From: JBGSIC01 sp041751875
GTDB taxonomy: Bacteria > Bdellovibrionota > FAC87 > UBA2466 > JACKAF01
Direction: 5' to 3'
DNA length: 64,000 bases
Assembly (NCBI GenBank): GCA_041751875.1
Contig: JBGSIC010000015.1
Coordinates: forward strand, 1 to 64,000
In this document: positions 6,947 through 15,201 of the stretch, one piece after another
How positions within the stretch are numbered: position 1 is the first letter of the stretch
Layout of the letters: each line of letters starts with the position of its first letter
The notes under the pieces: model-generated
What the model saw: only the letters and a program-made list of their open reading frames with translations
Databases searched by the model: none
What the model was told of the DNA's origin: nothing
Position numbers and translations under genes: made by a program

Positions 6947-9457
6947 GTGGTGAGCAACGAAATCAATAATGCCTCGACCCCTACCCCAAAAGGGAAGGCG
7001 AGAAGGCCCCCTCCCGTTCCCAAAGAATCCAAAGAACTCGTTACCGTGGCAGACGTCCTGCCCCCTAATCTCGTACTCTTGCCCGTCTCTCAGACCAGCA
7101 TTTTTCCTGGCATGATTGTTCCGGTGATTATCCCCGAGGGGAAGCTCACCAAGGCCATAGACAACGTGATGCAGGGGTCGGGCTACCTGGGCGTTGTCTT
7201 GGGCAAAGAAGAAGATAAAGAATGGGAGGCGGCGAGCCCGTCGACCAGCATGACCGGCTTGCCCATGGAGAGAGCCGAAACCTCGGGTAAAGCCTCCTTG
7301 AAGCACCCCAAGCCAGAAAGCACGCCTGAGTTTTGCCGATATGGCGTGATGGCCAAAGTGCTAAAACGCATCAACCTCCCGGACAATCAGGTGAGCATGT
7401 TGCTTTCCGGCGTCCAACGTTTTGAAATTGATCGCGTCTTAAACCGTGAGCCGCACTATATTGCTTCGGTAAAGTATCTTCTTGAAGAAGGAAAAAACGA
7501 CACCGAGATGGAAGCCCTCCTTAGGAGTGCGCTTGCCCAATTTAAACAGCTGTCGAAGGACAACCCGCTTATTTCTGAAGAAGTGAAAGTAGCGTTGGTT
7601 AATATCGATGGCCCTGGCAAGTTGGCCGATTTGATGGCGTCCGTGCTGGTGCGAGACGTGAAAAACTACCAAAGCTTTTTGGCAGCCGGAAACATCAAAG
7701 ACCGTCTTCAACTTCTTTTGCTTCTGTTGCGCAAAGAACAAGACGTCCAGAATGTTCAGAAGCAGATTCACGAAGAGATCAACCAGAAGGTAACCGCGGC
7801 CCAAAAGGAATTTTACTTAAGCGAACAGCTGAAAGTGATTCAGCGCGAGCTCGGTAAGCACTCGGATGATAAAACACGCTTAATCGACAAGTTTAGAAAA
7901 CGTTTGGAGATGAAAACGCTTTCTGAGGAAGCTAAAAGGCGCATCGGGGAAGAGTTCGAGAAAATTGAAACCTTGCATGAGCAGTCTTCGGAATATTCGG
8001 TTGCACTGAATTACTTGGATTGGGCGACCGATATCCCGTGGGGCGTGCATACCGATGAGAATTTCAGTTTGCGCAAAGCGCGAGAAATTTTGGATGAAGA
8101 TCACTACGGCTTAAAGGACCCGAAAGAGCGCATTTTGGAATTTTTGGCCGTCAAGAAGTTGAAGAAGAGTTCGGAGGGTTCCATCCTTTGCTTTGTAGGT
8201 CCTCCGGGCACCGGTAAAACGAGTCTAGGAAAGTCGATTGCCCGCGCATTGGGGCGCAAGTTTTTTCGGTTCTCCGTGGGCGGGATGCGAGATGAAGCCG
8301 AAATTAAGGGGCATCGGCGAACCTACGTGGGCGCGATGCCGGGTAAGGTCATTCAGGGCGTGAAACGCGTCGGCAGTCAAAACCCCGTATTCCTTCTCGA
8401 TGAAGTGGATAAGATGGGAACGCACATGAGCTCGGGAGGCGATCCCGCCTCCGCGCTTTTGGAGCTTCTCGACCCCGAACAGAACAAAGAATTCTTGGAC
8501 CATTACCTCGATATTCCTTTTGACTGTTCAGAGGTGTTTTTTATTACGACCGCAAACACGACGGACACGATTCCCGAAGCGCTACTTGATCGCATGGAGA
8601 TCATTCCTCTTCACAGCTATTCGGACAACGAGAAGTTTCAAATTGCAAAAAAGTTTCTGATTCCGCGTCAGATGAAGAAAAATGGACTGACGCAAAAGCA
8701 TCTCGGTTTTCAGACCGAAGGCATTCGTTTGATTATTTCTCAGTACGCGCGTGAAGCGGGTGTGCGAAACCTCGAAAAGCAGATTGCCAAGATTTGTCGC
8801 AAAGTCGCTTACCGGGTTGCGACGGGCAAGAAAAATCGCGTGTCGATTGATGGGGCGCGTACCATTCACCAGTTTCTAGGACAGCCTCCCTTTGCTCAAG
8901 AACTGGGGCCCGACGGGCTGCGACCCGGCGTGGTCACGGGCCTCGCTTGGACCCAGATGGGGGGAGAAGTTTTGTATTTGGAGAGCGTGGCGGTCGAGGG
9001 GAAGGGGAGTTTCACTCTGACGGGTTCACTAGGCGAGGTCATGCAGGAATCAGCGAGTATCGCTTACACGTTTGCGCGAGAAAAGTGTCGTTCCCTTAAA
9101 GTCCCTTCCAAGTTTTTCGACAAAAATATTTTGCATCTACACGCGCCCGCTGGTGCCACTCCGAAAGACGGGCCCTCCGCAGGAGTGACCATGGCGGTGA
9201 GTTTAGTTTCGCTGTTGGCGAATAAGCCGGTGAAGCCGAAGCTTGCCATGACAGGCGAACTTACGCTCTCAGGCCGCATTTTGCCTGTAGGGGGTATTAA
9301 GGAAAAACTTCTCGCGGCGAAGCGTAATGGGATTAAAACGGTCATCCTGCCTAAGGCGAACGCCAAAGAAGTGATTAAGGTAGAGCCCGAAATCCGCAAA
9401 GGGCTAAAAATTCATCTCGTGTCGAATATGAGCCAGGTCTTGCGGTTGGCTTTCTAG
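6947..9457 (+). CDS. lon: ATP-dependent protease Lon
   Basis: Cytosolic AAA+ serine protease that degrades misfolded and regulatory proteins. The 836-residue chain has a Pro/Lys-rich extension (1-45), the N-terminal substrate-binding domain starting near VLLPVSQTSIFPGM, Walker A GPPGTGKT (about 418-425), Walker B VFLLDEVDKMG (about 478-488), and the protease domain with catalytic S744 in DGPSAG and K787 in GGIKEKLLAA. An insertion of about 40 polar residues follows VVLGKEEDK in the N-domain and is not usual in Lon. GTG 6947 has no proper Shine-Dalgarno. The stop overlaps the convergent VWA lipoprotein stop in the sequence CTAG. Confidence 0.97.
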   Translation: MVSNEINNASTPTPKGKARRPPPVPKESKELVTVADVLPPNLVLLPVSQTSIFPGMIVPVIIPEGKLTKAIDNVMQGSGYLGVVLGKEEDKEWEAASPSTSMTGLPMERAETSGKASLKHPKPESTPEFCRYGVMAKVLKRINLPDNQVSMLLSGVQRFEIDRVLNREPHYIASVKYLLEEGKNDTEMEALLRSALAQFKQLSKDNPLISEEVKVALVNIDGPGKLADLMASVLVRDVKNYQSFLAAGNIKDRLQLLLLLLRKEQDVQNVQKQIHEEINQKVTAAQKEFYLSEQLKVIQRELGKHSDDKTRLIDKFRKRLEMKTLSEEAKRRIGEEFEKIETLHEQSSEYSVALNYLDWATDIPWGVHTDENFSLRKAREILDEDHYGLKDPKERILEFLAVKKLKKSSEGSILCFVGPPGTGKTSLGKSIARALGRKFFRFSVGGMRDEAEIKGHRRTYVGAMPGKVIQGVKRVGSQNPVFLLDEVDKMGTHMSSGGDPASALLELLDPEQNKEFLDHYLDIPFDCSEVFFITTANTTDTIPEALLDRMEIIPLHSYSDNEKFQIAKKFLIPRQMKKNGLTQKHLGFQTEGIRLIISQYAREAGVRNLEKQIAKICRKVAYRVATGKKNRVSIDGARTIHQFLGQPPFAQELGPDGLRPGVVTGLAWTQMGGEVLYLESVAVEGKGSFTLTGSLGEVMQESASIAYTFAREKCRSLKVPSKFFDKNILHLHAPAGATPKDGPSAGVTMAVSLVSLLANKPVKPKLAMTGELTLSGRILPVGGIKEKLLAAKRNGIKTVILPKANAKEVIKVEPEIRKGLKIHLVSNMSQVLRLAF

Positions 9458-11391
9458 TAGGGAATCGGGTCGTAGGAAACAAAAATGCTTTCTCCCGGAC
9501 CGACCGCGCCTTCCTCAAAAGTTAAAAACAAGTTATTAAGCACGGAATAGTCATATCCCTCGCGAAGAAAGCGGTTGCCGACCTTCACGGTGAGAATTCC
9601 TTTTCGCTTGTCGACCGCGTACGGAAGCTTCGTGTTGAGCTGGTCAGACAAGAGTACGGACTCGCTTAAGCTTCGAATGAAGCGAGTAAAGTTGAGCGTA
9701 CAGATATCTTCCTTTAAGCCCCCTGTCGCATCGGAAAGCGCCATGTACTGAACGCCCTTAACGTTGGGGTAAGCATCCGAGTTGCTACATTTGCCATCCA
9801 CCTTGCTGACAAAGGAATGGAACTTCACATTTAGCTCCGGATAAAATGTCTGCAACCGCGAGAGAAAACCGGGATTTGTTGCTGGTGTGGATTCTTCCGC
9901 TTCCAAAGCCCATATGGCCGTTGGACCAGAAAGCCGGACGTGTGCTCCACGGCTTTCATCTGGATAAATTTCGCGGAAACGCGCCAGAGCTTCCGTGTGA
10001 GTCAAGGATTCTTGCCAAACATAAGTGTGATCTTGGGTGTTGTTGTATTCCACTACGCTGACGTTCTCCGGAAGGTCCACCAACACATCGCTTAATTCAA
10101 GCGTTCCCAGTTCGTTGGCCGTATTCCGCGCCGTAGGCACAAAGCCTACCGTTGTCGACATTGTGGAGGCGTCTTCAGGGTAGTACAGACCGGCACTATT
10201 TTTGAGCAGCTTGTTATAGCGGTAGAAAAAGTTGCGTTCGCACGCGATGGGTGAACATTCGGAGACACCAGGATAATTTATGGCGTCTTTTATAATCGCT
10301 TCCAGACGCGTTCCTGAAGAGGGGTCGGCCACGCAATTTTCGTAACTCGCCTTAAGAACCGAAATGGTTTTGTTGCTTATGGGAGCAGGGGGATTAAGGG
10401 CGCCATCTGTGCGGGTTTGACAAGTATAGCTATTGGGCCGCCGGCACTGCGAGTAACCATGCGCTTGGTAGTTCCCATTACCATAGTGGAATACTTGTTC
10501 ATGCAGAGGATCGCGGCAAGTATAAACCTGGTTCAGATTTTCAAAGCCGATGTTGTTGGGATTATCTTGCAGGAGCAACACTTCTTTAGCGAGTACCTTT
10601 TTCTTACGGTGAGTAATACGGCGAAACTTATACGTGTAGCCCTGGAGTTCCTTATTCTCCGTGAGAAGAATATTGCGAGCACCATTTGAGGCAGTGGTGG
10701 AGTTGTCTTCGTCACTTAACACGACGATCGCGAGGTTGCGGATGCTATCCACGTCCGTTGCATGGTTAGCTAGCCAAAGATACTGATTGAGATCCGGATC
10801 GTTTTGGAGTTTCGCCAAAGAAGTTCGTAGCGTTTCACGGCCTTCCAAAATCGCCAGTAAAGCCTCAGGCAAAGGGTCCGAAGAAGTCGCCTGTATCTGG
10901 GCAAGCAGTGCCCGGATTTCAGGCTTGTACATGTTTTCGATCGCTTTCATGGCAATGGCGATACCGGGCTCAGTATCGATTCCGGTGGTTGTGAGTCCAT
11001 TTAAAAAGTTGGTTATCTGAGCCGTTCCTGGCAAGCCAGTATAAATTTTCGGAGTACCCAAGCTAGACACGCTATTGATGGAGGCCGAACCGACCGGTTG
11101 GTGTTCTGACATCTTAAGCATGTGAAGGGTGGCCTCAGCCGCTTCCCGCCCTTGGGGGTCGCGCAGTTGAGACACCAAGTTGGGGAGTGCCCCGGCAAGC
11201 GGGCCCATTTGTTCCCCCATCGACGCGCTATCATCCACGATGAACATAATCTGGTTGTCAGTGCGGACGAGGCCTTCGGTACTCGTGGTGAACTCGAAAT
11301 AAGAAGTATCAATAACTCGTTGGAACCTACCGCTTTGGGTACATGCCCCCAGAAGAAGGAGGGGGGCAATAAAGCTCAAATTTTTCCACAT
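9454..11391 (-). CDS. Lipoprotein with von Willebrand factor A domain
   Basis: Probably a surface or periplasmic adhesion/binding lipoprotein. The 645-residue product has a lipoprotein signal (MWKNLSFIAPLLLLGAC, C17 lipidated), then a VWA fold whose metal-ion site reads VDDSASM (DxSxS), with later strands IRNLAIVVLSDEDNS. The second half holds several cysteines (YTCRDP, SQCRRPNSYTCQ, CSPIACE) and an Ig-like end (DYSVLNNLFLTFEEG). ATG 11391 is preceded by AGGAG at eight bases and is preferred over an upstream start that would bury the signal. Its target is unknown. The gene converges on lon with a 4-bp overlap. Confidence 0.85.
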   Translation of the reverse strand: MWKNLSFIAPLLLLGACTQSGRFQRVIDTSYFEFTTSTEGLVRTDNQIMFIVDDSASMGEQMGPLAGALPNLVSQLRDPQGREAAEATLHMLKMSEHQPVGSASINSVSSLGTPKIYTGLPGTAQITNFLNGLTTTGIDTEPGIAIAMKAIENMYKPEIRALLAQIQATSSDPLPEALLAILEGRETLRTSLAKLQNDPDLNQYLWLANHATDVDSIRNLAIVVLSDEDNSTTASNGARNILLTENKELQGYTYKFRRITHRKKKVLAKEVLLLQDNPNNIGFENLNQVYTCRDPLHEQVFHYGNGNYQAHGYSQCRRPNSYTCQTRTDGALNPPAPISNKTISVLKASYENCVADPSSGTRLEAIIKDAINYPGVSECSPIACERNFFYRYNKLLKNSAGLYYPEDASTMSTTVGFVPTARNTANELGTLELSDVLVDLPENVSVVEYNNTQDHTYVWQESLTHTEALARFREIYPDESRGAHVRLSGPTAIWALEAEESTPATNPGFLSRLQTFYPELNVKFHSFVSKVDGKCSNSDAYPNVKGVQYMALSDATGGLKEDICTLNFTRFIRSLSESVLLSDQLNTKLPYAVDKRKGILTVKVGNRFLREGYDYSVLNNLFLTFEEGAVGPGESIFVSYDPIPY

Positions 11392-11489
11392 ACGATCGGC
11401 TCCTGACGCGGTGCTCTGGTAACGTTTCGGCATTCTTGGCTACAACCTGAAGATGCAAACTGGATACCGAATCGTCAGGCGCAAAAAAT

Positions 11490-11505
11490 TGTGACGGTCG
11501 TCAAA
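11490..11505. promoter_or_regulatory. Possible CRP/FNR-family operator
   Basis: TGTGA-CGGTCG-TCAAA matches the TGTGA-N6-TCACA pattern at nine of ten positions, in the divergent region between the VWA lipoprotein and the dihaem cytochrome genes. A CRP-type regulator of a cytochrome would be plausible, but a single near-match is weak evidence. Confidence 0.25.
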
Positions 11506-11660
11506 CAATTGGTCAGGTTTGATTTCACAATCGGGTAGGTAGTGAACATGAGAACGCTTTCCAGAACACCCTAACAATTATGCAGTTTAAAAAGTTGTCG
11601 AGGGAAGTTTGGCTTTTTCAGGGGTGTTTCTCTGTTTCATCCAGAGTAAACTTCTGTCCC

Positions 11661-12593
11661 ATGAATTGGTTTTTGATTTTGCTATTCGGCTGCGGGCAGC
11701 TGGCAGTTGCTGCCGCCGACTACGAGGTTTTGGTGAGGCAAGCCCGCGAGGGTTTTAAAGCGGGCACCGAATCGAGCCGGCTAAAGGTGGGCGCCCAAAT
11801 TTATGCGGGACGGTGTGCTCGTTGCCATGGTGTTCCTGGCAAGTCCCAGGGGAGGGGGCTGTTTGATTCTCCAGATTTGTCGACGGGAACCTATAAGTTT
11901 CGCTCCACCCGAAGCGGGGCACTTCCCCGCGACGCTGATATTTTACGTTCCGTGAGCGAAGGCATTCCGGGAACGCGCATGCCGGGATTTTCGTTTCTCA
12001 GTTTGGCAGACAGGTGGGCCCTGGTTCTTTACTTGAAATCGCTCTCTTCTTATTTTGAAGGAGGCGAAGAGCCAGAAGCGCTTCTTGTTCCCCCGGCACC
12101 GCCGGAAACTGCTGAGCGTGTGCAGAAGGGACAGCTCTGGTTTGTGGCCCAGCGCTGCTTTGAGTGTCACGGGCCGCAGGGGCGAGGGGACGGCCCCCAA
12201 GCGAAGACTTTGAAGGATTCCCAGAATCGCCCCATTACTCCTGCTAGTTTTGCGGCTGGCCGCTTTAAGAGCGGCCCCCACCCGCGAGACTGGTACCGCA
12301 CGCTGTTAACGGGGCTAGATGGCACTCCGATGGCCTCCTACGGCGAGGGCGCGTTTCTCATTCCGCAGGAAGGGCTAAAATTGACCGGTGAAGGGGGCAA
12401 AGTCTCCTATCCCGCTCTGGAGGCCATTCGGCCCGCCCTTGATTCTGCTACGTCGGAAAAGTTAAAGGCTTTAATGGATAGCTTGCCTACGCAGGCCCAG
12501 CTTGCCAAAATGGCGCCCGAAGCGAAAGCCAAGTTGGAGGCGGAGCGACGGTGGGAACTAGTGTATTTTTTGAAAGCCTTACGGAAGAAGTGA
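11661..12593 (+). CDS. Periplasmic dihaem cytochrome c
   Basis: Electron carrier with two cytochrome c domains in tandem (310 residues). ATG 11661 gives a signal peptide (MNWFLILLFGCGQLAVAAA); an in-frame ATG at 11580 would place 27 polar residues before it. Haem sites are CARCHG (C52) and CFECHG (C166). The first domain continues to TRMPGFSFLSLADRWALVLYLKSL, where the methionine is the probable distal ligand; the second ends in ERRWELVYFLKALRKK. Similar dihaem proteins donate electrons to terminal oxidases or to nitrogen-oxide reductases, neither seen nearby. The next gene follows at 11 bases. Confidence 0.87.
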   Translation: MNWFLILLFGCGQLAVAAADYEVLVRQAREGFKAGTESSRLKVGAQIYAGRCARCHGVPGKSQGRGLFDSPDLSTGTYKFRSTRSGALPRDADILRSVSEGIPGTRMPGFSFLSLADRWALVLYLKSLSSYFEGGEEPEALLVPPAPPETAERVQKGQLWFVAQRCFECHGPQGRGDGPQAKTLKDSQNRPITPASFAAGRFKSGPHPRDWYRTLLTGLDGTPMASYGEGAFLIPQEGLKLTGEGGKVSYPALEAIRPALDSATSEKLKALMDSLPTQAQLAKMAPEAKAKLEAERRWELVYFLKALRKK

Positions 12594-12604
12594 AAGGACG
12601 CAGA

Positions 12605-13060
12605 GTGGAAGAGAATAAAGTGGAACTGTGGCGAGTCTATCCGGCCGAACAACAAGCGCTAAAAGAGTATGTGGAAGCGTTGTACGAACACGACGATCAG
12701 CGCGATTCTCTCATCAATATTTCCGAAGGTGTGGAAAGCTTGTTGCGCAATGAAGCGCTGGCGACGCCTTACTTTATTGGACAAGGATCGGAGCGCGTGG
12801 GCTACGTTATTTTGACCCGGTACCATAGCGTGAAAAGGGGCGGGCTCACGATTTTCATCGATGAACTTTTCGTCGAACCCAAACGCCGAAGGGGCGGAAT
12901 CGGTCGCCAGATCATGAAGGCAATTATCCAGATTGCCCAGCAGGAAAAAGCCAAGGCAATGTGGGCGCAAACGGAACCTTTCAATGAAGCTGCGCAAGCC
13001 TTCTTCTTGGGGCAGGGCTTTCGTCCTGATGGACAGAAGTCGTTCGAACGCCCCGTCTAG
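12605..13060 (+). CDS. GNAT-family N-acetyltransferase
   Basis: Transfers an acetyl group from acetyl-CoA to an amine; substrate unknown. The 151-residue product shows the GNAT core: a strand GYVILTRYHS, the beta-4 strand GGLTIFIDELFVEPKRR, the acetyl-CoA loop RRRGGIGRQIM (consensus R/QxxGxG/A) and the C-terminal NEAAQAFFLGQGFRPD. GTG 12605 is chosen because AAGGA (12594-12598) lies at six bases; the frame extends farther upstream into the cytochrome gene. It is probably co-transcribed with the dihaem cytochrome. Confidence 0.88.
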   Translation: MEENKVELWRVYPAEQQALKEYVEALYEHDDQRDSLINISEGVESLLRNEALATPYFIGQGSERVGYVILTRYHSVKRGGLTIFIDELFVEPKRRRGGIGRQIMKAIIQIAQQEKAKAMWAQTEPFNEAAQAFFLGQGFRPDGQKSFERPV

Positions 13061-13079
13061 GATTTGGCTCATCGTGCCA

Positions 13080-13107
13080 TTGCATCCTGACAGAGCGCCC
13101 TTATAGT
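13080..13107 (+). promoter_or_regulatory. Sigma-70-type promoter of the Ntn-hydrolase gene
   Basis: TTGCAT (13080-13085), 16-bp spacer, TATAGT (13102-13107), 25 bases before the ATG at 13132; AGGGGG lies between as ribosome-binding site. Confidence 0.5.
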
Positions 13108-13131
13108 AGGCCCCATAGCAAGGGGGCTTTC

Positions 13132-14178
13132 ATGTTTCGTCTGTTTCTAGTGGTCGGCATTTTATTGTCTCAAGGCACCGCTCTCGCGTGTTCCTCAGGC
13201 TTGATTCCTAGTGGGCCTGAAAAACTTTTTATCAAGAGTTACGACTGGCATATCGGCACGGGCGTATTGACGGTGAACAAACGGAACGTTGCCAAAACTT
13301 CGTTGCAAGTAAAGCCCACTGACAATGCGATTTCCTGGACCTCCCAATGGGGAAGTCTGACCTTCAATCAGCACGGACGAGAATTTCCTCTCGGTGGAAT
13401 AAATGAAAAGGGGTTGGCCATTGAAATTTTGTGGCTCGAGGAAACCCAGTATCCTGAGGCAGACGACAGAGCTTCGCTGAACGAACTGCAGTGGATCCAG
13501 TACCAACTAGATAATTTCGACACGGTAAAGGAACTTGCGTTGAAAGCAGATCTCTACCGCGTCTCTGATATCGCCGCTAAAGTGCATTACATTGCTTGCG
13601 ATTCGTCAGGTGATTGCGCCACATTTGAGTACCTGGGCAAGCAGCTAAAAAAGCACCCGGAGGCGACTTCTCCGCTTGTCGTTCCGATTCTGACAAACAA
13701 CACCTACGAGGAAAGCATCGCTTATCTCAAGAAGCACAGTGGGTTTGGGGGCAATCGACCGATTCCTCAGGGCAATCTTTCGCTCGCCCGCTTTGCGCGT
13801 GCGGCCTCTTTGGCGCAGCAACCCTCAGTGGGTTGGGAGTCGGGATTTGATGTTCTAGACAGCGTGCGTTCGGTCGCAAGCCAGTGGCAAATCGTTTACG
13901 GGCTTTCGAGTAAAGAAGTGCGGGTCAAAACCAAGAAGAGCCAAGCGATCAAAACAATAAATAGTGCGCAGTTTGATTACTCGTGTTTAAGCCCGGTAAA
14001 GGTGCTCGATGTGAACAGTGCTGCTGCAGGCGATGTGACCGCGCGCTTTGAAGACTTTAGTGACGCGGAAAACCTAAAGATGATCCAAAAAGGCTTCAAC
14101 GGCATCGGGGTGGCTCTTCCCCAGGACGCGGACAAGATGCTGGCCGCCTACCCCTCGACCACACGCTGCACCGAGTAG
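13132..14178 (+). CDS. Secreted Ntn-hydrolase of the choloylglycine hydrolase / linear amide hydrolase family
   Basis: Hydrolyses a linear amide bond; possible substrates include acyl-homoserine lactones, penicillin V-type amides or acylated amino acids, and the sequence does not decide. The 348-residue precursor has a signal peptide ending ALA-C20, which places a cysteine at the mature N-terminus, the nucleophile in this family. Diagnostic segments follow: SYDWHIGTGVLTVNKR, WTSQWGSLTFNQHGREFPLGG with INEKGLAIEILWL, and ILTNNTYEESIAYL. C20 could alternatively be lipidated, but the lipobox is poor. The gene stands alone. Confidence 0.87.
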   Translation: MFRLFLVVGILLSQGTALACSSGLIPSGPEKLFIKSYDWHIGTGVLTVNKRNVAKTSLQVKPTDNAISWTSQWGSLTFNQHGREFPLGGINEKGLAIEILWLEETQYPEADDRASLNELQWIQYQLDNFDTVKELALKADLYRVSDIAAKVHYIACDSSGDCATFEYLGKQLKKHPEATSPLVVPILTNNTYEESIAYLKKHSGFGGNRPIPQGNLSLARFARAASLAQQPSVGWESGFDVLDSVRSVASQWQIVYGLSSKEVRVKTKKSQAIKTINSAQFDYSCLSPVKVLDVNSAAAGDVTARFEDFSDAENLKMIQKGFNGIGVALPQDADKMLAAYPSTTRCTE

Positions 14179-14230
14179 TTGGAGCGACGGAACTGTTTGT
14201 TAAACTGAAAGCCTTAATGAAAGGCACACC

Positions 14231-14725
14231 TTGGCGCATTCTTTTGTCGTAATTACCGATCGAGGAGGGCATTTGCACAACGCCGCCATGCTACTTGAGC
14301 AGATGGGCGTATCGCCGAGTGCCCTTGTCACGACTTACGGACCCGATATTCGCGCGGCTTCGGATTTCAGGTGGCTAAAAGGTGTCCCGCTCTTTACGGT
14401 ACCGTACCTTTTTAGCTGGTTTGGTAAACGGCGTTGGCTTAATCCCTTTAAAGCACTCGCGCATGTCGTCGTTAGTCTAGTCTTGGTTCTGCGCCTTAGA
14501 CCCAAGGCGGTGGTGTCCTTGGGGGCCACTAACGTCGTGGTGTTCTGTGTGTTGGCAAAAGTTTTGGGAGCCAAACTGATTCACGTTGAGTGCATGAACC
14601 AGGTGCGAAGCCGAAGTCACACGGGCACCTTGCTCTATCCTTTTTGTGCGGAACTTTTTGTCCAGTGGCCGGAGCTATTGCCGCTCTACGGTCCCAAGGC
14701 GCGCTACGCGGGGTGGGTACTATGA
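14231..14725 (+). CDS. Alg14-like glycosyltransferase subunit (membrane-anchoring half)
   Basis: With the following gene it forms a split GT28-type transferase, as in Alg13/Alg14 or PssD/PssE, that adds a sugar from a UDP donor to a lipid-linked acceptor. The 164 residues begin with the family's nucleotide-fold signature (VVITDRGGHLHNAAMLLEQM), contain a hydrophobic membrane-association segment (ALAHVVVSLVLVLRLRPKAVVSLGA) and end CAELFVQWPELLPLYGPKARYAG. A TTG start is used here; AAAGG precedes it by seven bases. The stop overlaps the next ATG as ATGA, which implies coupled translation of two partners. Confidence 0.83.
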   Translation: MAHSFVVITDRGGHLHNAAMLLEQMGVSPSALVTTYGPDIRAASDFRWLKGVPLFTVPYLFSWFGKRRWLNPFKALAHVVVSLVLVLRLRPKAVVSLGATNVVVFCVLAKVLGAKLIHVECMNQVRSRSHTGTLLYPFCAELFVQWPELLPLYGPKARYAGWVL

Positions 14726-15201
14726 TCTTGGTTGTCGTCTCCACGGGGCATTTTGATCCTCTGATTGAAGCCTGCAACGACTTAAGTGATCGCTTTGATT
14801 TCCTCGGGCAGGTGGGAAGTAGCGAAGCGGCTGCGGAGTTCCCCCATTTTAAGACCTGTACCCCCGCAGAACTGGAAAATCACATGCGCGCCGCTGAACT
14901 CGTGATTACCCATGCCGGCACCGGGATGCTTTCGATGCTTTACCGTTTGGGGAAAAAGGCCGTCATCATTCCCAAGCAGATACGTTACGGAGAAGCGAAC
15001 GACGGACAGGTGGAATTGGCGCAGAAGTGGGGAGCGCTCGGCTTAGGCATTTTGTGCATGGACGTTAATAAACTGGAAAGCGCGATCCAGCAGTGCCGGT
15101 CGCGGTCTTTCCAGTCCCCCCAATTTGAAGCCCTAGGGCAGCATCTTCGGCAATCGCTTAACGGTTACCTCGACTCGCCCCCCGACGTGCCGGCCCTCTA
15201 G
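14722..15201 (+). CDS. Alg13-like glycosyltransferase subunit (UDP-sugar-binding half)
   Basis: Catalytic partner of the preceding Alg14-like protein. The 159 residues correspond to the C-terminal half of a MurG-type enzyme: a start MILVVVSTGHFDPLIEAC and the donor-binding motif ELVITHAGTGMLSMLYRLGKKAVIIP (written in parts: THAGTG, then KKAVIIPKQ), followed by EANDGQVELAQKWG, which matches the ENHQxEIA motif of Alg13. The gene begins at the ATGA overlap and its TAG interlocks with the convergent metalloprotease stop. No capsule or exopolysaccharide genes adjoin, so the product sugar is unknown. Confidence 0.85.
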   Translation: MILVVVSTGHFDPLIEACNDLSDRFDFLGQVGSSEAAAEFPHFKTCTPAELENHMRAAELVITHAGTGMLSMLYRLGKKAVIIPKQIRYGEANDGQVELAQKWGALGLGILCMDVNKLESAIQQCRSRSFQSPQFEALGQHLRQSLNGYLDSPPDVPAL

